Assembly (NCBI GenBank): GCA_963816745.1
Contig: CAWFLQ010000005.1
Span: 1-64,000 of the forward strand
Origin: VAZQ01 sp963816745
GTDB lineage: Bacteria > Pseudomonadota > Alphaproteobacteria > Rhizobiales > Xanthobacteraceae
DNA: 64,000 nt
Reading direction: 5' to 3'
A model generated the notes under the pieces. That model did not search any database and was not told where the DNA came from. It worked only from the letters and a program-made list of their open reading frames with translations. Position 1 is the stretch's first letter. Each line of letters opens with the position of its first letter. The position numbers were made by a program, and so were the translations under genes. Positions 1 through 8,939 of the stretch are shown here, piece after piece.

Positions 1-59
1 CTGAAGTGCGATACGTGCGGGGGGACGACCGGCTGTTCGTGAGCCGGCCCAGCGATGCC

Positions 60-149
60 GAAACCAAAAGGGCGGCCGCAGGCCGCCCTTAACGTCTCGA
101 GAGCATCGGCCTCGGCAGCCCGCTCATAGTCGGTGAGTTCGTAGCGCAT
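60..149 (-). pseudogene. Remnant of the N-terminus of an IS5-family-like transposase
   Basis: Read on the minus strand from an ATG at 149, the first residues are MRYELTDYE, the stereotyped beginning of many IS5-type transposases in Hyphomicrobiales. After about a dozen residues the similarity I recognise stops and the frame runs into a perfect inverted repeat. No DDE residues or further transposase sequence is present before the window edge. I infer a tiny scar of an old insertion; the identification rests only on this short match. Confidence 0.4.
68..90 (-). terminator. Hairpin terminator candidate downstream of the Bug protein gene
   Basis: A perfect 10-bp stem (AAGGGCGGCC / GGCCGCCCTT) with a GCA loop. 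On the minus strand the stem is followed by TTTTGGTTT, as expected for an intrinsic terminator acting on transcripts of the minus-strand gene that stops at 190. The intervening transposase scar makes the pairing with that gene an inference. Confidence 0.5.
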
Positions 150-189
150 GATTCGAGCCCTCGGTTTAGGGCTCGATTCCGGGGCCGCG

Positions 190-1179
190 TTAGTTCGGCG
201 TGATGCCGGCGAATTTGACCACCTTGGCCCACTTCTCGGTCTCATCGGCGATCAGTTTCCCGAACTCGTTAGGCGAACTTGCAAAAGCTCCGCCACCCAG
301 GTCGTCAATTCGCGCCTTGATTTTGCGGTCGACGAGGCCTGCGTTGATCTCCTTGTTGAGCTTCTCGATGATGTCAGCAGGCGTGTTCCTGGGCGCGCCT
401 ATACCAAACCACGTGCTCGCCTCGTAGCCCGGCACGAACTCACCGACGGTCGGAATGTTCGGGAGAGCTTCCCAGCGCGTTGCGGTGGTCACTGCCAATG
501 GCCGCAACGTGCCCTGTCTGATGTACTCGATCGACGAGGAAGGAACGGGAAACATCACCTGCACCTGCCCTGCAAGCAGGTCGGTGAGTGCGGGCGCTCC
601 TCCGCGATACGGCACGTGAGCAAGGTCGACACCAGCCATCATCTTGAACAGTTCACCGGCGATATGGAGGCTGGTGCCGTTGCCGGACGATGCCATGTTG
701 ATCCTGCCCGGATTGGCCTTTGCATGGGCGATGAATTCGGAAACGGTCCTCGCCGGAACCGATGGATGCACTAGCATAACCTGGGTTTGACGAACGAGGC
801 TCGCGACCGGCGCGATGTCGCGGACAAACACGAAATTGAGCTTGTTGTAGAGCGTCGCGTTGATAGCGCTGCTCGGGGCGAACATGAGGAGCGTGTAGCC
901 GTCCGCCGGCGCGCGTACGACCGCTTCGGTGGCGATATTCGTGGCCGCACCGGGCCGGTTCTCGATGATGAATGGCTGGCCAAGCCGATCTGACAGCCAC
1001 TGACCGATCAGGCGTGCGAGGATATCGTTTGCGCTGCCCGCGGCAACGCCGACAACGATGCGCACTGGTCGCGACGGATAGGCTTGCGCCCAAGTATTGG
1101 TCAGGCCGAAGTGCGACGCGGCCGGAAGCACGGCAGCACCCGCTGCCAGGCGCAAGAATTGGCTACGAGAAAATGTCAT
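190..1179 (-). CDS. Bug/TctC-family tripartite tricarboxylate transporter solute-binding protein
   Basis: A 329-residue periplasmic solute-binding protein of the Bug (TctC) family, which captures carboxylates and other small organic acids for tripartite tricarboxylate transporters. An N-terminal export signal (MTFSRSQFLRLAAGAAVLPA) is followed by the family signatures YPSRPVRIVVGVAAG, ENRPGAATNIA, APADGYTLL and HVPYRGGAPALTDLLAGQVQ. I chose the ATG at 1179 rather than a longer frame because GGGAGG lies just upstream and the signal peptide begins there. No TctA or TctB membrane subunit is nearby, so it is an orphan binding protein. It is divergent from a LysR gene with a 160-nt promoter region containing dyad sites, so LysR control is likely. 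Ligand unknown. Confidence 0.93.
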   Translation of the reverse strand: MTFSRSQFLRLAAGAAVLPAASHFGLTNTWAQAYPSRPVRIVVGVAAGSANDILARLIGQWLSDRLGQPFIIENRPGAATNIATEAVVRAPADGYTLLMFAPSSAINATLYNKLNFVFVRDIAPVASLVRQTQVMLVHPSVPARTVSEFIAHAKANPGRINMASSGNGTSLHIAGELFKMMAGVDLAHVPYRGGAPALTDLLAGQVQVMFPVPSSSIEYIRQGTLRPLAVTTATRWEALPNIPTVGEFVPGYEASTWFGIGAPRNTPADIIEKLNKEINAGLVDRKIKARIDDLGGGAFASSPNEFGKLIADETEKWAKVVKFAGITPN

Positions 1180-1277
1180 GTCGCCCTCCCGGGCCTGTCC
1201 TGCAGCCGACACTCGGCACCAAGGGATCGGCACCAAGGCAGGAGTCTTGTCGTGCGCCTCTCAGCGTGATTGCAGCC

Positions 1278-1317
1278 ATAGAGGAGGCCGACTATAACCA
1301 ATAGTCCCTATTTGGTT
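1278..1317. promoter_or_regulatory. Divergent promoter region with ATAG/CTAT dyads (LysR operator candidate)
   Basis: Between the divergent Bug and LysR genes lie ATAG (1278-1281) with CTAT (1292-1295), and then a near-perfect dyad, AACCAATAG at 1296-1304, TCC, and CTATTTGGTT at 1308-1317. The ATAG/CTAT half-sites recur in front of the PuuE-like gene at 3321-3362. The position is where a LysR-type regulator would autoregulate and control the divergent gene; binding is inferred. Confidence 0.55.
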
Positions 1318-1339
1318 TCATCGGTGAAAGCGCGCGCTT

Positions 1340-2308
1340 GTGGCAAAGATAGCCGATTGGGACGACCACATCGGACGCCGGTTGCGGCTGCGGGACCTGC
1401 GCGTTTTTTTCGCGGTCATGCAGTCGGGAAGCCTCACGAGAGCTGCCTCCCAGCTTCGTGTTTCGCATCCGGCCGTGTCGCAAGTCATCGCCGACCTGGA
1501 GCATACCTTGGGCGTGAAGCTTTTCGACCGCAGTTCGCGCGGCGTCGAGCCAACCCTCTATGCGCGCGCACTGCTCGCGCGCGGCCGCGCGGCATTCGAT
1601 GAATTGCGGCAGGGGATCAGGGATATCGAGTTCCTAGCCGATCCCACAGCAGGCGAGTTGACGATTGGATACACCCTGTCGATCGCGGACACCCTTCTTC
1701 CCCGGATCGTTGCGACATTCTCCGAAAAGTATCCGCGGGTTGTCATGCGAGCGAACATCTCGCCTACCCCTGCCTTCAAATTCCCGGGATTGCGTGACCG
1801 CACATATGATCTCATTCTCACGCGAATTCCGGCGCCGATTCCGGAAGACGACGCGTTGAATGACTTGAATATTGAAGTCCTTTTCGACGATCCATGGGTT
1901 CTTGCGGCTTGCACCAACAGCCGATGGGTGCGCCGTCGCAAGGTCGATCTCGCCGATCTTCTCGACGAGCCTTGGATCATGCCGCCGTCCGATACATCGG
2001 CCTACGCGGTCGTCGCGGAGGCTTTCAAAGCGCGCGGCCTCGGCATGCCCGCGGCAACGCTGGTGAGCTATTCGATGGACCTTCGGGTGAAATCGTCAGC
2101 GCGCGGCCGGTTCATCACTGTAGTCCCGAGCTCGGTACTCCGCCATGGCGATGACCGACAAAGGTTGAGAAAGTTGGCTGTCGACATCCCGATCCGACCT
2201 TGGCCAGTGGCGATCTTGACCTTGAAAAACCGAACCCTGAGCGCGGTAGTCGACCGTTTTATCGAATGCGCTCGCGAAGTCGCGAAGACGATGGCGAACA
2301 AGAAATAG
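1340..2308 (+). CDS. LysR-family transcriptional regulator
   Basis: A 322-residue LysR-type regulator. The winged helix-turn-helix lies at about residues 15-75 (LRDLRVFFAVMQSGSLTRAA, then SHPAVSQVIADLEHTLGVKLF), followed by a periplasmic-binding-protein-like effector domain starting near TAGELTIGYTLS. The GTG at 1340 is the only usable start, because an in-frame TGA occurs at 1325. It is divergent from the Bug solute-binding gene and convergent, three bases apart, with the PuuE-like deacetylase gene. Shared ATAG/CTAT dyads in front of both neighbours suggest it controls them. The inducer is unknown; a ligand of the adjacent transporter is the natural guess. Confidence 0.92.
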   Translation: MAKIADWDDHIGRRLRLRDLRVFFAVMQSGSLTRAASQLRVSHPAVSQVIADLEHTLGVKLFDRSSRGVEPTLYARALLARGRAAFDELRQGIRDIEFLADPTAGELTIGYTLSIADTLLPRIVATFSEKYPRVVMRANISPTPAFKFPGLRDRTYDLILTRIPAPIPEDDALNDLNIEVLFDDPWVLAACTNSRWVRRRKVDLADLLDEPWIMPPSDTSAYAVVAEAFKARGLGMPAATLVSYSMDLRVKSSARGRFITVVPSSVLRHGDDRQRLRKLAVDIPIRPWPVAILTLKNRTLSAVVDRFIECAREVAKTMANKK

Positions 2309-2311
2309 TGG

Positions 2312-3271
2312 TCACTGGCCACGTCGTCTTTTGGCGCTTATCGGCGCCGGGTGGTGCGCCACCCAGTGGCGCGCGATGTCCACACCGCGGCAGATCCACA
2401 CGCGGTCGTGTTCGAGCACATAGTCGAGGAAATTCGCCAGCCCCTCGGCGCGGCCGGGGCGTCCGGTGAGCCGGTCGTGCAGCGCCAGCGACATCATCTT
2501 CGGCTCGCTCTCGCCTTCGCGGTAGAGCATGTCGAAGCTGTCCTTCATGTAGGTGAAGAAGTCCGTGGCCGTCGCAAAGGCCAGGTTGCAGTCGAACCGG
2601 TTGTCGTTGGTCTCGTAGGAATATGGGATGACCAGGTGCTGGCGGCCCGCGACCTCGACCCAGTACGGCAGCTCGTCGTTGAGCGCGTCGCGGTCATAGA
2701 GGAAACCGCCCTCCTCCACGATCAGCCGCCGGGTATTGGGGCTCGGCCGCCCGCTCATCCACCCGACCGGCCGCGTGCCGACGATCTCCGTGAGCGTCTC
2801 GACCGCCAGCCGCACGTGCCGGCGCTCGACCGACGTCGGCACGTGCTGGTAGTCGATCCAGCGGTAGTGGTGGCTCACGATCTCGTGCCCGGCCTCGACC
2901 ATGGCGGCGGCGACCTCGCGGTTGCGGGCGAGCGCGGTGGCCACGGCCAGGATGCCGATCTTGATCTTGCGTTCCTCGAACAGGCGCAGGAGCCGCCACA
3001 CCCCTCGCCTGCTGCCGTATTCGAAAACGGATTCGACCAGCATGCTGCGCGCGCCTTTGACCGCCGGATATCCGATGTCGGTCAGATTGGACTCGGAGCT
3101 GCTGTCGCCGTGCAGCACGTTGGATTCTCCACCGCCCTCGTAGTTGAGCGAGATCTGGAGCGCGAGCCGCGCCTGTCCCGGCCACTTCGGATCGGGCATG
3201 CGCTTGCCGTATCCGACCATGTCACGCGGATACGCCGCAGCTTTCGCTTTCTTCCGATCTTTCGTCTTCAT
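2312..3271 (-). CDS. PuuE/allantoinase-like polysaccharide deacetylase-family hydrolase
   Basis: A 319-residue NodB-fold carbohydrate-esterase-4-like hydrolase. The opening, GYGKRMPDPKWPGQARLALQ followed by NYEGGGESNVLHGDS, matches the PuuE-type branch, whose members hydrolyse allantoin in purine catabolism; other members act on unknown amides. Visible motifs include GHEIVSHHYRWIDY (metal-binding histidines), GWMSGRPSPNTRRL and SLALHDRLTGRPGR. GGAGGG precedes the ATG at 3271. No uricase or other purine-degradation gene is in the window, so an allantoinase role is not supported by context and I leave the symbol empty. Tandem LysR-like boxes lie 50-95 nt upstream, and the gene is convergent with the LysR gene. 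Confidence 0.85.
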   Translation of the reverse strand: MKTKDRKKAKAAAYPRDMVGYGKRMPDPKWPGQARLALQISLNYEGGGESNVLHGDSSSESNLTDIGYPAVKGARSMLVESVFEYGSRRGVWRLLRLFEERKIKIGILAVATALARNREVAAAMVEAGHEIVSHHYRWIDYQHVPTSVERRHVRLAVETLTEIVGTRPVGWMSGRPSPNTRRLIVEEGGFLYDRDALNDELPYWVEVAGRQHLVIPYSYETNDNRFDCNLAFATATDFFTYMKDSFDMLYREGESEPKMMSLALHDRLTGRPGRAEGLANFLDYVLEHDRVWICRGVDIARHWVAHHPAPISAKRRRGQ

Positions 3272-3316
3272 GGATAGCCCTCCGAACGATCAGTGCGCGC
3301 GCAGATTACCTGGAAC

Positions 3317-3370
3317 CGAAATAGTCGTCTTCTATGCGAAATTCGAAATAGTCATCCGCTATACGAGATC
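3317..3370. promoter_or_regulatory. Tandem 27-bp repeat carrying two T-N11-A LysR-type boxes
   Basis: Two imperfect 27-bp repeats (3317-3343 and 3344-3370, 21 of 27 identical) each contain ATAG-N7-CTAT, at 3321-3335 and 3348-3362. This gives the T-N11-A spacing expected of LysR-family boxes. They sit upstream of the minus-strand PuuE-like gene (start 3271) and share half-sites with the dyad in front of the LysR gene. The 27-bp period would place the sites about 2.6 helical turns apart. Function is inferred from architecture only. Confidence 0.55.
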
Positions 3371-3563
3371 GGAGGTATCGTCGCCCCTCCACATATTTCA
3401 ATCACGGGTGTAACCTCCCGCGCGAGCTGCCAGTGGAAATGCCGAATTCCCAGAGACCGTGAACGGCAGCGCTTGATGCCATCGGCGAGCATCTCATTCG
3501 CACATCATGTCTGAGCCATCCGCTACGGCGGTCGTGAGATCTCGCACGCGCATGGAGGTGCCT

Positions 3564-5152
3564 ATGAAATCGAAATTCAAATCGACGTGCAAATTGCTGA
3601 TGCTCGCCGCCGCGATGTCGGTGGCGCTCGGCTCCAGCGCCCTCGGCCAACAGGACGAGAAGCTCGGCAAGCTGAGCTTCCCCACGTCCTGCGATCCCAA
3701 GGTGCAGGCCGAGTTCGAGCGCGGCGTCGCGATGGTCCATTCGTACTGGTTCCTGATCGCGCGCCGGACGTTCGAGGGTGTCCTGCGGCAGGATCCCAAT
3801 TGCGCGATGGCGTATTGGGGAATTGCTCTCGACCGGCTCGGCAACACGCTCGCGGTGGTGCCGCCCGCGGGCGGATGCGGAGGCCGGCTGGGCCGCGCTC
3901 GAAAAGGCGCGCGAGATCGGCGCGAAAACCCAGCGCGAGCGCGATTGGATCGAGGCATTGAGCGCCTACTATCGCGACCATGACAAGGTTCCGGTCAATA
4001 CCCGGCTCGCCGCCTACAACAAGGCAATGGAGCAGGTGGCGCAACGCTACCCCGACGACTACGAGGCGCAGGTGTTCTATGCGCTGACCTTGCAGGCGTC
4101 GGCATCCCCGGCGGACACGACCTATGCCAACCAGCTCAAGTCAGCGGCAATTCTGGAAAAGCTGTACGAGCAGAACCCGCAGCATCCGGGCGTGACGCAT
4201 TTCATCATTCATGCGTACGACTACCACCCGCTCGCGGAAAAGGGCGTTCCCGCCGCCCGGCGCTATGCCGGCATCGCGCCGGCCGTGCCGCACGCCCGGC
4301 ACATGCCGTCGCACATCTACTCGATGGTCGGGCTGTGGGAGGAATCGATCGCGTCGAACGCTTCGGCGATCGAGATCCAGCCCGACTACTATCACGCGGC
4401 GGATTTCTCGGTCTACGCGCACTTGCAACTCGCGCAGGACGCCAAGGCCAAGGCGCTGACCGAGAAATCGCTCGCCACGGCGGACCGTGGCGATCGCCCC
4501 ATCACCTTCGTCAACTGGACCGCCAAGAACGCCATGCCGGCACGTTATGTGCTCGAACGCGCCGACTGGGCCGGCGCCGCGGCGCTCCCGTTCAAGCCGA
4601 GCCAGTATCGCGCAGCCGGATTCGCTCACGCGCTTCACGCGCGGTCTCGGCATGGCGCGCACCGGCGACGTCGCCGGCGCGAAAGCGGAGATCGAAGCCA
4701 TCAAGGGCCTGCGCGCCACGCTCGAGAAGGCCAACCAGTCCTACTGGGCCGACCGGTCGGAAGAGCAGATATTGGCGATCTCGGCCTGGATCGCGCTCAA
4801 GGAAGGCGCGCAAGATCAAGCGTTGAAGCTCATGCGCGCGGCTGCCGACGGCGAGGACGGCAGCGTCAAGCACGTGGCGATGGAGAACAGGCTCTATCCG
4901 TTGCGCGAGCTCTATGCCGAAATGCTGCTCGAGACCGGCCAACCGGCCGCCGCGCTGACCGAGTTCGAGACCGCGCTCCACCAGACCCCCAACCGCTACC
5001 GGACGTTCCTGGGAATTGCCCGCGCCGCGAATGCAGCGGGCGATCGCCAGAAGGCGTCCGAGTATTACGGCAAGCTCGTGGAGCTGACCAAGAACGCCGA
5101 CACCGAACGGCCTGAAAGCCGCGAGGCGAAGGAATACCTGGCGCGGAAATGA
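3564..5152 (+). pseudogene. Secreted TPR-repeat protein, two frameshifts
   Basis: A recognisable protein of about 528 residues broken by two shifts. Frame 1 gives the start (MKSKFKSTCKLLMLAAAMSV, a signal peptide, ATG 3564 with GGAGGTG upstream) through NTLAVVPP near 3865. The next frame carries DAEAGWAALEKAREIGAKT and the conserved HFIIHAYDYHPLAEKG, then HARHMPSHIYSMVGLWEESI, to about 4615. The third carries SLTRFTRGLGMARTGDVAGA to YLARK at 5152. Both breaks equal one extra base in C/G-rich runs. The product would be an exported tetratricopeptide protein; I know of no established function for this family. The second, shorter TPR gene follows directly. Confidence 0.8.
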
Positions 5153-5204
5153 TGACGCGGGCGCGCGGCAGCACCCGCGCGCCAGCGGCGCACAGAGAGC
5201 AACG

Positions 5205-5782
5205 ATGATCCGCTCGATCGCATTCGGCCGCGGTGCTCGGCGCGCTGGTCGCTGCGGCGGGCCTGTGGGCGGCGAGCGAGTCGTCGTGGCGAAGCTCGAT
5301 CGCGGCGTGGCTCGGCGCGCCCGACCGGACGGTCGAGACGAAGCTCGCGGGCGAAAGTTGGCCGATCTGCACGCACCATGGGGGACATGGGATCGGAGGC
5401 CGACTGGGCGCAGCTCGATCCGGATTTCGCGGCGGGCAAGCAGGCGCTGGTCGCCGAGGATTGGAACGGCGCGATCGCGGCGCTCAAGCTCGCGGCGTTG
5501 CGCGACCCGCGCAACGCCGACATCCAGAACTACATCGGCTATGCCTATCGCCGGCTGCGCCAGATGGGGCCGGCGATGCAGCATTACCAGCAGGCCCTGC
5601 TGCTCAATCGCCGTCACCGCAGCGCGCACGAGCACCTCGGCGAGCTCTATCTCGCGCTCGGGGAGCCCGCCAAGGCCGAGCAGCAGCTTGCGACGCTGGA
5701 AGACATCTGCCTGATCCCCTGCGTGGAAACCGACGACCTCAAGCGCGCGATCGCGGCGTACAAGACGCTGGTGATGCGCTAA
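5205..5782 (+). pseudogene. Small membrane-anchored TPR protein, frameshifted at the N-terminus
   Basis: The C-terminal part, from about 5378 to 5782, is one open frame with TPR-like helices (AAGKQALVAEDWNGAIAALK, QNYIGYAYRRLRQMGPAMQH, HEHLGELYLALGEPAKAEQQ). The N-terminus is split: MIRSIAFG at 5205, then a hydrophobic anchor AVLGALVAAAGLWAA in the next frame, then the TPR frame. Both shifts correspond to one extra base. In related proteins the order anchor, short linker and TPR is normal, so I join these as one gene. It lies about 50 nt downstream of the larger TPR gene and is probably co-transcribed. If only the intact frame is used, the start would be near 5378. Confidence 0.65.
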
Positions 5783-5836
5783 TGTAGGCGGGAAGTCCGG
5801 GCGCCGGTGATCCGGACACAACACAGGGAGACGCCC

Positions 5837-6262
5837 ATGCTCACACGACGAGGATTCGCGGGCTTTGCGACCTGCGCACTCTGCGGAATTACGGAGTTCA
5901 TTGCCACCGCGGCTTCGGCCCAGGGTACGCCGCCCGCGGCGACGGGCGGCGTCACGCGCAAGATCCTGTCGCAGACGGACGGCCCGACGCCGGGCTATGT
6001 GACGATGCTCGTGGAAGCGACGATCGAAGCGGGAGTGCCGGTCGGGCGGCACACGCATCCGGGAGTCGAATCCGCCTATGTCCTGGAAGGCGGCTTCGAG
6101 CTTCCCATACAAGGCCAGGCGACGCGCATGCTCAAAGCCGGCGATGGCTTCCAAATCCCGCCCGATACTCCACACGCTGGCGGCAAGGCTGGCGACGCCA
6201 AGACCAGGGTTCTCATCACCTACGTTGTCGAGAAGGGAAAGCCCCTCGCATCTCCGGCCTAG
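5837..6262 (+). CDS. Exported cupin-domain protein
   Basis: A 141-residue protein with a Tat-like signal (LTRRGFAGFATCALCG, ending near ATAASAQG) and a single small cupin barrel. The cupin metal motif is visible as GRHTHPGVESAYVLEG and, later, IPPDTPHAGGKAG, giving His/His/Glu and His ligands. Such periplasmic cupins bind a metal, but activities vary. ATG 5837 is chosen because GGGAG lies 7 nt upstream and the signal peptide starts there. The stop codon overlaps the stop of the convergent histidine-kinase gene by four bases. Confidence 0.85.
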   Translation: MLTRRGFAGFATCALCGITEFIATAASAQGTPPAATGGVTRKILSQTDGPTPGYVTMLVEATIEAGVPVGRHTHPGVESAYVLEGGFELPIQGQATRMLKAGDGFQIPPDTPHAGGKAGDAKTRVLITYVVEKGKPLASPA

Positions 6263-8034
6263 GGGCTTCGCCCGTTTGCTGCCCCGTGGTCGGATATCGG
6301 CTCAGGGCGCAACCCTGGGCCGACACCTTCTTCGTGGCCGCCTGAATTGTGCTCCGCTGGCGTCACGCGCGGCAGGACAATCCGGAATTTCGTCCCCTGC
6401 CCGGGCGAGCTGTCGAGATTGAGCCGGCCGCCCAGACGATTGGTCACGATGTTGTAAACGACATGCAGGCCGAGGCCTGTGCCGCCCTGATCGCGACGGG
6501 TGGTGAAGAACGGATTGAAGGCCTGGCTCTTGACCTCGACACCCATGCCGCAACCATTGTCGGCAAATAGAATTTCGACGTGGTCGTCTCCGCAAGTCCG
6601 CGCCTTGATGTCGATCGTGCCTCCCTCGCCGTCCGCAAACGCGTGCGCGACCGAATTGACGACGAGGTTGGTCAGCACCTGCCCATACGGGCCGGGATAG
6701 CTGGTGACCAGCAGGTTCGGCTGGCACTCGACGTTGAGTGTCACATTGCGCTTGCGCAGGCTTGGACGAAGGCTGAGCAGGACCTGGTGGGTGAGATCGC
6801 CGAGGTCGAAAGTGCGCTGGTCGGAACAATTTCGATCGACCGCCACCTGCTTGAACGCCTGGACCAGTTCGGCCACGCGATTGAGATTTGCGACCAGTTG
6901 CGCTGACCCGTTCCGGCAGGCCGCGAGAAAATCCTCCAGACTCGATCGTTTGACATCGCCGCGCGCCACCTCCGCGGCAAACAAGGCGCACCTGCGCTCC
7001 AACGACGTAGCCACGGTCACACCGACGCCCACTGGATTGTTGATCTCGTGCGCGACACCCGCCACCAGCCGCCCGAGCGCGGCATGTTTTTCCGCCTCGA
7101 TCAAGGAGGTCTGAGTGTCCCGCAGATTTTGCAAGGCCGCCTCGGCGGCGTCCTTGGCGCTGCGTATTTCCTGTTCACCGCGCTTGCGCTCGCTGATATC
7201 GATGTGGGTCCCGATCCAGCCATAGACGGCGTCGGCTGAATCGCGCAGCGGGACCGCGCGAGTCAGGAACGGACGATACTCTCCGTCCTTCCCGCGCAAC
7301 GACAGCTCCATCTCAAACGGCGTTTCCGCTGACAAGGCCTGTATCCAACGATGCCGGGCTTCCTGCAGGGAGGTCGAGGCAAGAAGTGCCTGCCAGTCGC
7401 AGGCATCGGTCTCGCCGGCGGTCGTCCCCGTGTAATCGTGCCAATGACGGTTGAACCAGAAAATCCTGCCGCCTGAATCCGCCATCCACACCAGCTGCGG
7501 AATGGAATCGGCCAAGGTATGAAACTGGCTTTCGCTCGCCCGCAGCGCCGCCTCCGCGCGCTTGCGTTCGGTGATCTCCTCGGCGGCGACATTGACGCCG
7601 ACGATTTCTCCGGTTGGAGCGCGTAGCGGATGCCAATAGGTAATCCAAGAGCGCTCGTCGGTCTGATCGCCGCGTTGGCCGGTGACTTCGATACCAGTCA
7701 CCGGATTGCCGGTTTCCATGATCGACCGGACGATATTCTCGACTGCGTCGGCGAGAGCCGGCACGCATTCCCGGACGGAGCGTCCCAAATGATCCTCGAC
7801 CGAGATGCCGCATATGTCAGTGAGGCGTTTATTGATCTGCACGTAGCGGCAGTCGGGAGAGAGGAAGGCGAGGCCAATCGGCGCCGTGTCGTATATCAGC
7901 TGTAGGGCGGGCTGCTGGCGAAGCGTGAAGTCCAAGATCGGTGAGGATTGCTCCACCAGCGGATCACGATTTGGGTCCTGCAACGAGGAATGCCCCGACG
8001 TGGTCGTTATCTCGTCCAGAAACTGCATGTTCAT
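6259..8034 (-). CDS. Cytoplasmic PAS-PAS sensor histidine kinase
   Basis: About 591 residues with two PAS sensor domains (roughly 45-155 and 170-285; IYDTAPIGLAFLSPDCRYVQ and IPQLVWMADSGGRIFWFNRH), each ending in a PAC-like ITERKRAE/ISERKRGE. A coiled coil leads into a HisKA-type dimerisation region with the phospho-accepting His near 330 in GVAHEINNPVGVG, and an HATPase domain with N-box NLVVNSVAHAF, DNGCGMG, NPFFTTR and GGTGLGLH. No transmembrane segment is evident, so it senses a cytoplasmic signal. No response regulator is adjacent, making it an orphan kinase. The start is uncertain: GTG 8040, ATG 8034 and ATG 8028 are all close and none has a strong ribosome site. Confidence 0.9.
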   Translation of the reverse strand: MNMQFLDEITTTSGHSSLQDPNRDPLVEQSSPILDFTLRQQPALQLIYDTAPIGLAFLSPDCRYVQINKRLTDICGISVEDHLGRSVRECVPALADAVENIVRSIMETGNPVTGIEVTGQRGDQTDERSWITYWHPLRAPTGEIVGVNVAAEEITERKRAEAALRASESQFHTLADSIPQLVWMADSGGRIFWFNRHWHDYTGTTAGETDACDWQALLASTSLQEARHRWIQALSAETPFEMELSLRGKDGEYRPFLTRAVPLRDSADAVYGWIGTHIDISERKRGEQEIRSAKDAAEAALQNLRDTQTSLIEAEKHAALGRLVAGVAHEINNPVGVGVTVATSLERRCALFAAEVARGDVKRSSLEDFLAACRNGSAQLVANLNRVAELVQAFKQVAVDRNCSDQRTFDLGDLTHQVLLSLRPSLRKRNVTLNVECQPNLLVTSYPGPYGQVLTNLVVNSVAHAFADGEGGTIDIKARTCGDDHVEILFADNGCGMGVEVKSQAFNPFFTTRRDQGGTGLGLHVVYNIVTNRLGGRLNLDSSPGQGTKFRIVLPRVTPAEHNSGGHEEGVGPGLRPEPISDHGAANGRSP

Positions 8035-8498
8035 GAGCACCGACCAATCCGAGAACGGAACGCGACCTCCGAGTGATCAAGAAACGCGGTAGCTCTCAAG
8101 CTGGACTTAGGGCCAGCTCCGTTCATTCCGTTTGAATTGGGGTGATGTGAACCAACTGCCAAACGTATGCAATTATGCTCGCTTCGCGCGCCCGGCCGCG
8201 TGCGCCCCCTTGCCGGGATTACAGGCAACCCGCTCGGACAAATCAATGCGGGTTTACCCTGAAGATGGCTGCGGGTTTGCCCCTATCGTTTTCTGAGCAG
8301 CGCTCCCTTGGCCAGGCGACGACGCAGACGTCATCGCAGCAACGGCCGGCGCTATAATACCTTCGACAGGCGGTGCAAGCCGTGCTGGGCGCTCAGCGGA
8401 AAGGGATAGCGAGCGATGTCGCGTTCGCAAGCGGCGGCGCGCAATTTTCTCTCCGCCATTTGCACTTTGCACGCAGCTGGTCGGCCCGCGCGGCTCGG
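8035..8498. other. Gene-free intergenic stretch
   Basis: No open frame with coding character was found on either strand. It holds the upstream region of the histidine kinase and the 3' flank of clpS. A TATAAT hexamer occurs at 8353-8358 without a convincing -35 partner. I see nothing else I can name. Confidence 0.5.
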
Positions 8499-8807
8499 CT
8501 ATTCCTCCGGCTCGGTGGTGAAGAACAGCGGATAGCCCTTGTTCTTGCCGAGTTCGGTCGCTTCCTTGGCCTTGGTCTCGGCGACGTCGCGCGTGTAGAC
8601 CGCGATGACGCAGGCGCCGCGCCGGTGCGCCGTCATCATCACCCGGTAGGCCTGGTCCGCGTTCATGCGGAACACCGCCTTGAGCACCAGCACGACGAAT
8701 TCGCGCGGCGTGTAGTCGTCGTTGAGCAGGATGACCTTGTAGAGCGGCGGCCGCTGCGTCTTCGTCCGGACTTTGGTGCGCGGTTTGACGACGGTGTTGT
8801 CACTCAT
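8499..8807 (-). CDS. clpS: ATP-dependent Clp protease adaptor ClpS
   Basis: A 102-residue ClpS, the adaptor that delivers N-degron substrates to ClpAP. The hallmark PPLYKVILLNDDYTPREFVV, the MTAHRRGACVIAVYTRDVAE segment and the C-terminal PLFFTTEPEE are all present, and an acidic NDDYTP motif lines the N-end-residue pocket. The basic N-terminal tail (VKPRTKVRTKTQRP) is the flexible part that enters ClpA. ATG 8807 is chosen over an upstream in-frame start because GGAGGGG sits directly before it and the upstream codons read as non-coding. clpA is not in the window. Confidence 0.96.
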   Translation of the reverse strand: MSDNTVVKPRTKVRTKTQRPPLYKVILLNDDYTPREFVVLVLKAVFRMNADQAYRVMMTAHRRGACVIAVYTRDVAETKAKEATELGKNKGYPLFFTTEPEE

Positions 8808-8939
8808 GGGGCCCCTCCGGCGCCGATGCCGGGGCAAGAGCCGAAATATAGTTCAACACCCTCCGCCGTCCCAGCAGCGTCGAAAGCGATAGTTATGACT
8901 ACCATTCGAATTAGATATTGACTACATAACGCATCTGGA

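Noticed and set aside
3..92. A 29-codon open stretch on the plus strand at the left edge (ends RPSDAETKRAAAGRP).
   Set aside because: Could be the tail of a gene outside the window, but it runs through a perfect hairpin and no family is recognisable.
2351..3277. A 308-codon open frame antisense to the PuuE-like gene.
   Set aside because: His/Asp/Val/Arg-rich composition typical of a GC-rich antisense shadow; the minus-strand gene has clear family motifs and a ribosome site.
3317..3370. Tandem 27-bp repeat considered as a CRISPR-like array.
   Set aside because: Only two imperfect units with no spacer, and no cas genes; it fits regulator sites better.
4592..6175. A 527-codon minus-strand open frame across the TPR and cupin genes.
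   Set aside because: Shadow frame; composition is Arg/Ala-rich with no domain, and it overlaps three genes with recognisable motifs.
8353..8358. Perfect TATAAT hexamer between the histidine kinase and clpS.
   Set aside because: No acceptable -35 element at 16-18 bp and no plus-strand gene follows; an unannotated small RNA cannot be excluded but is not supported.
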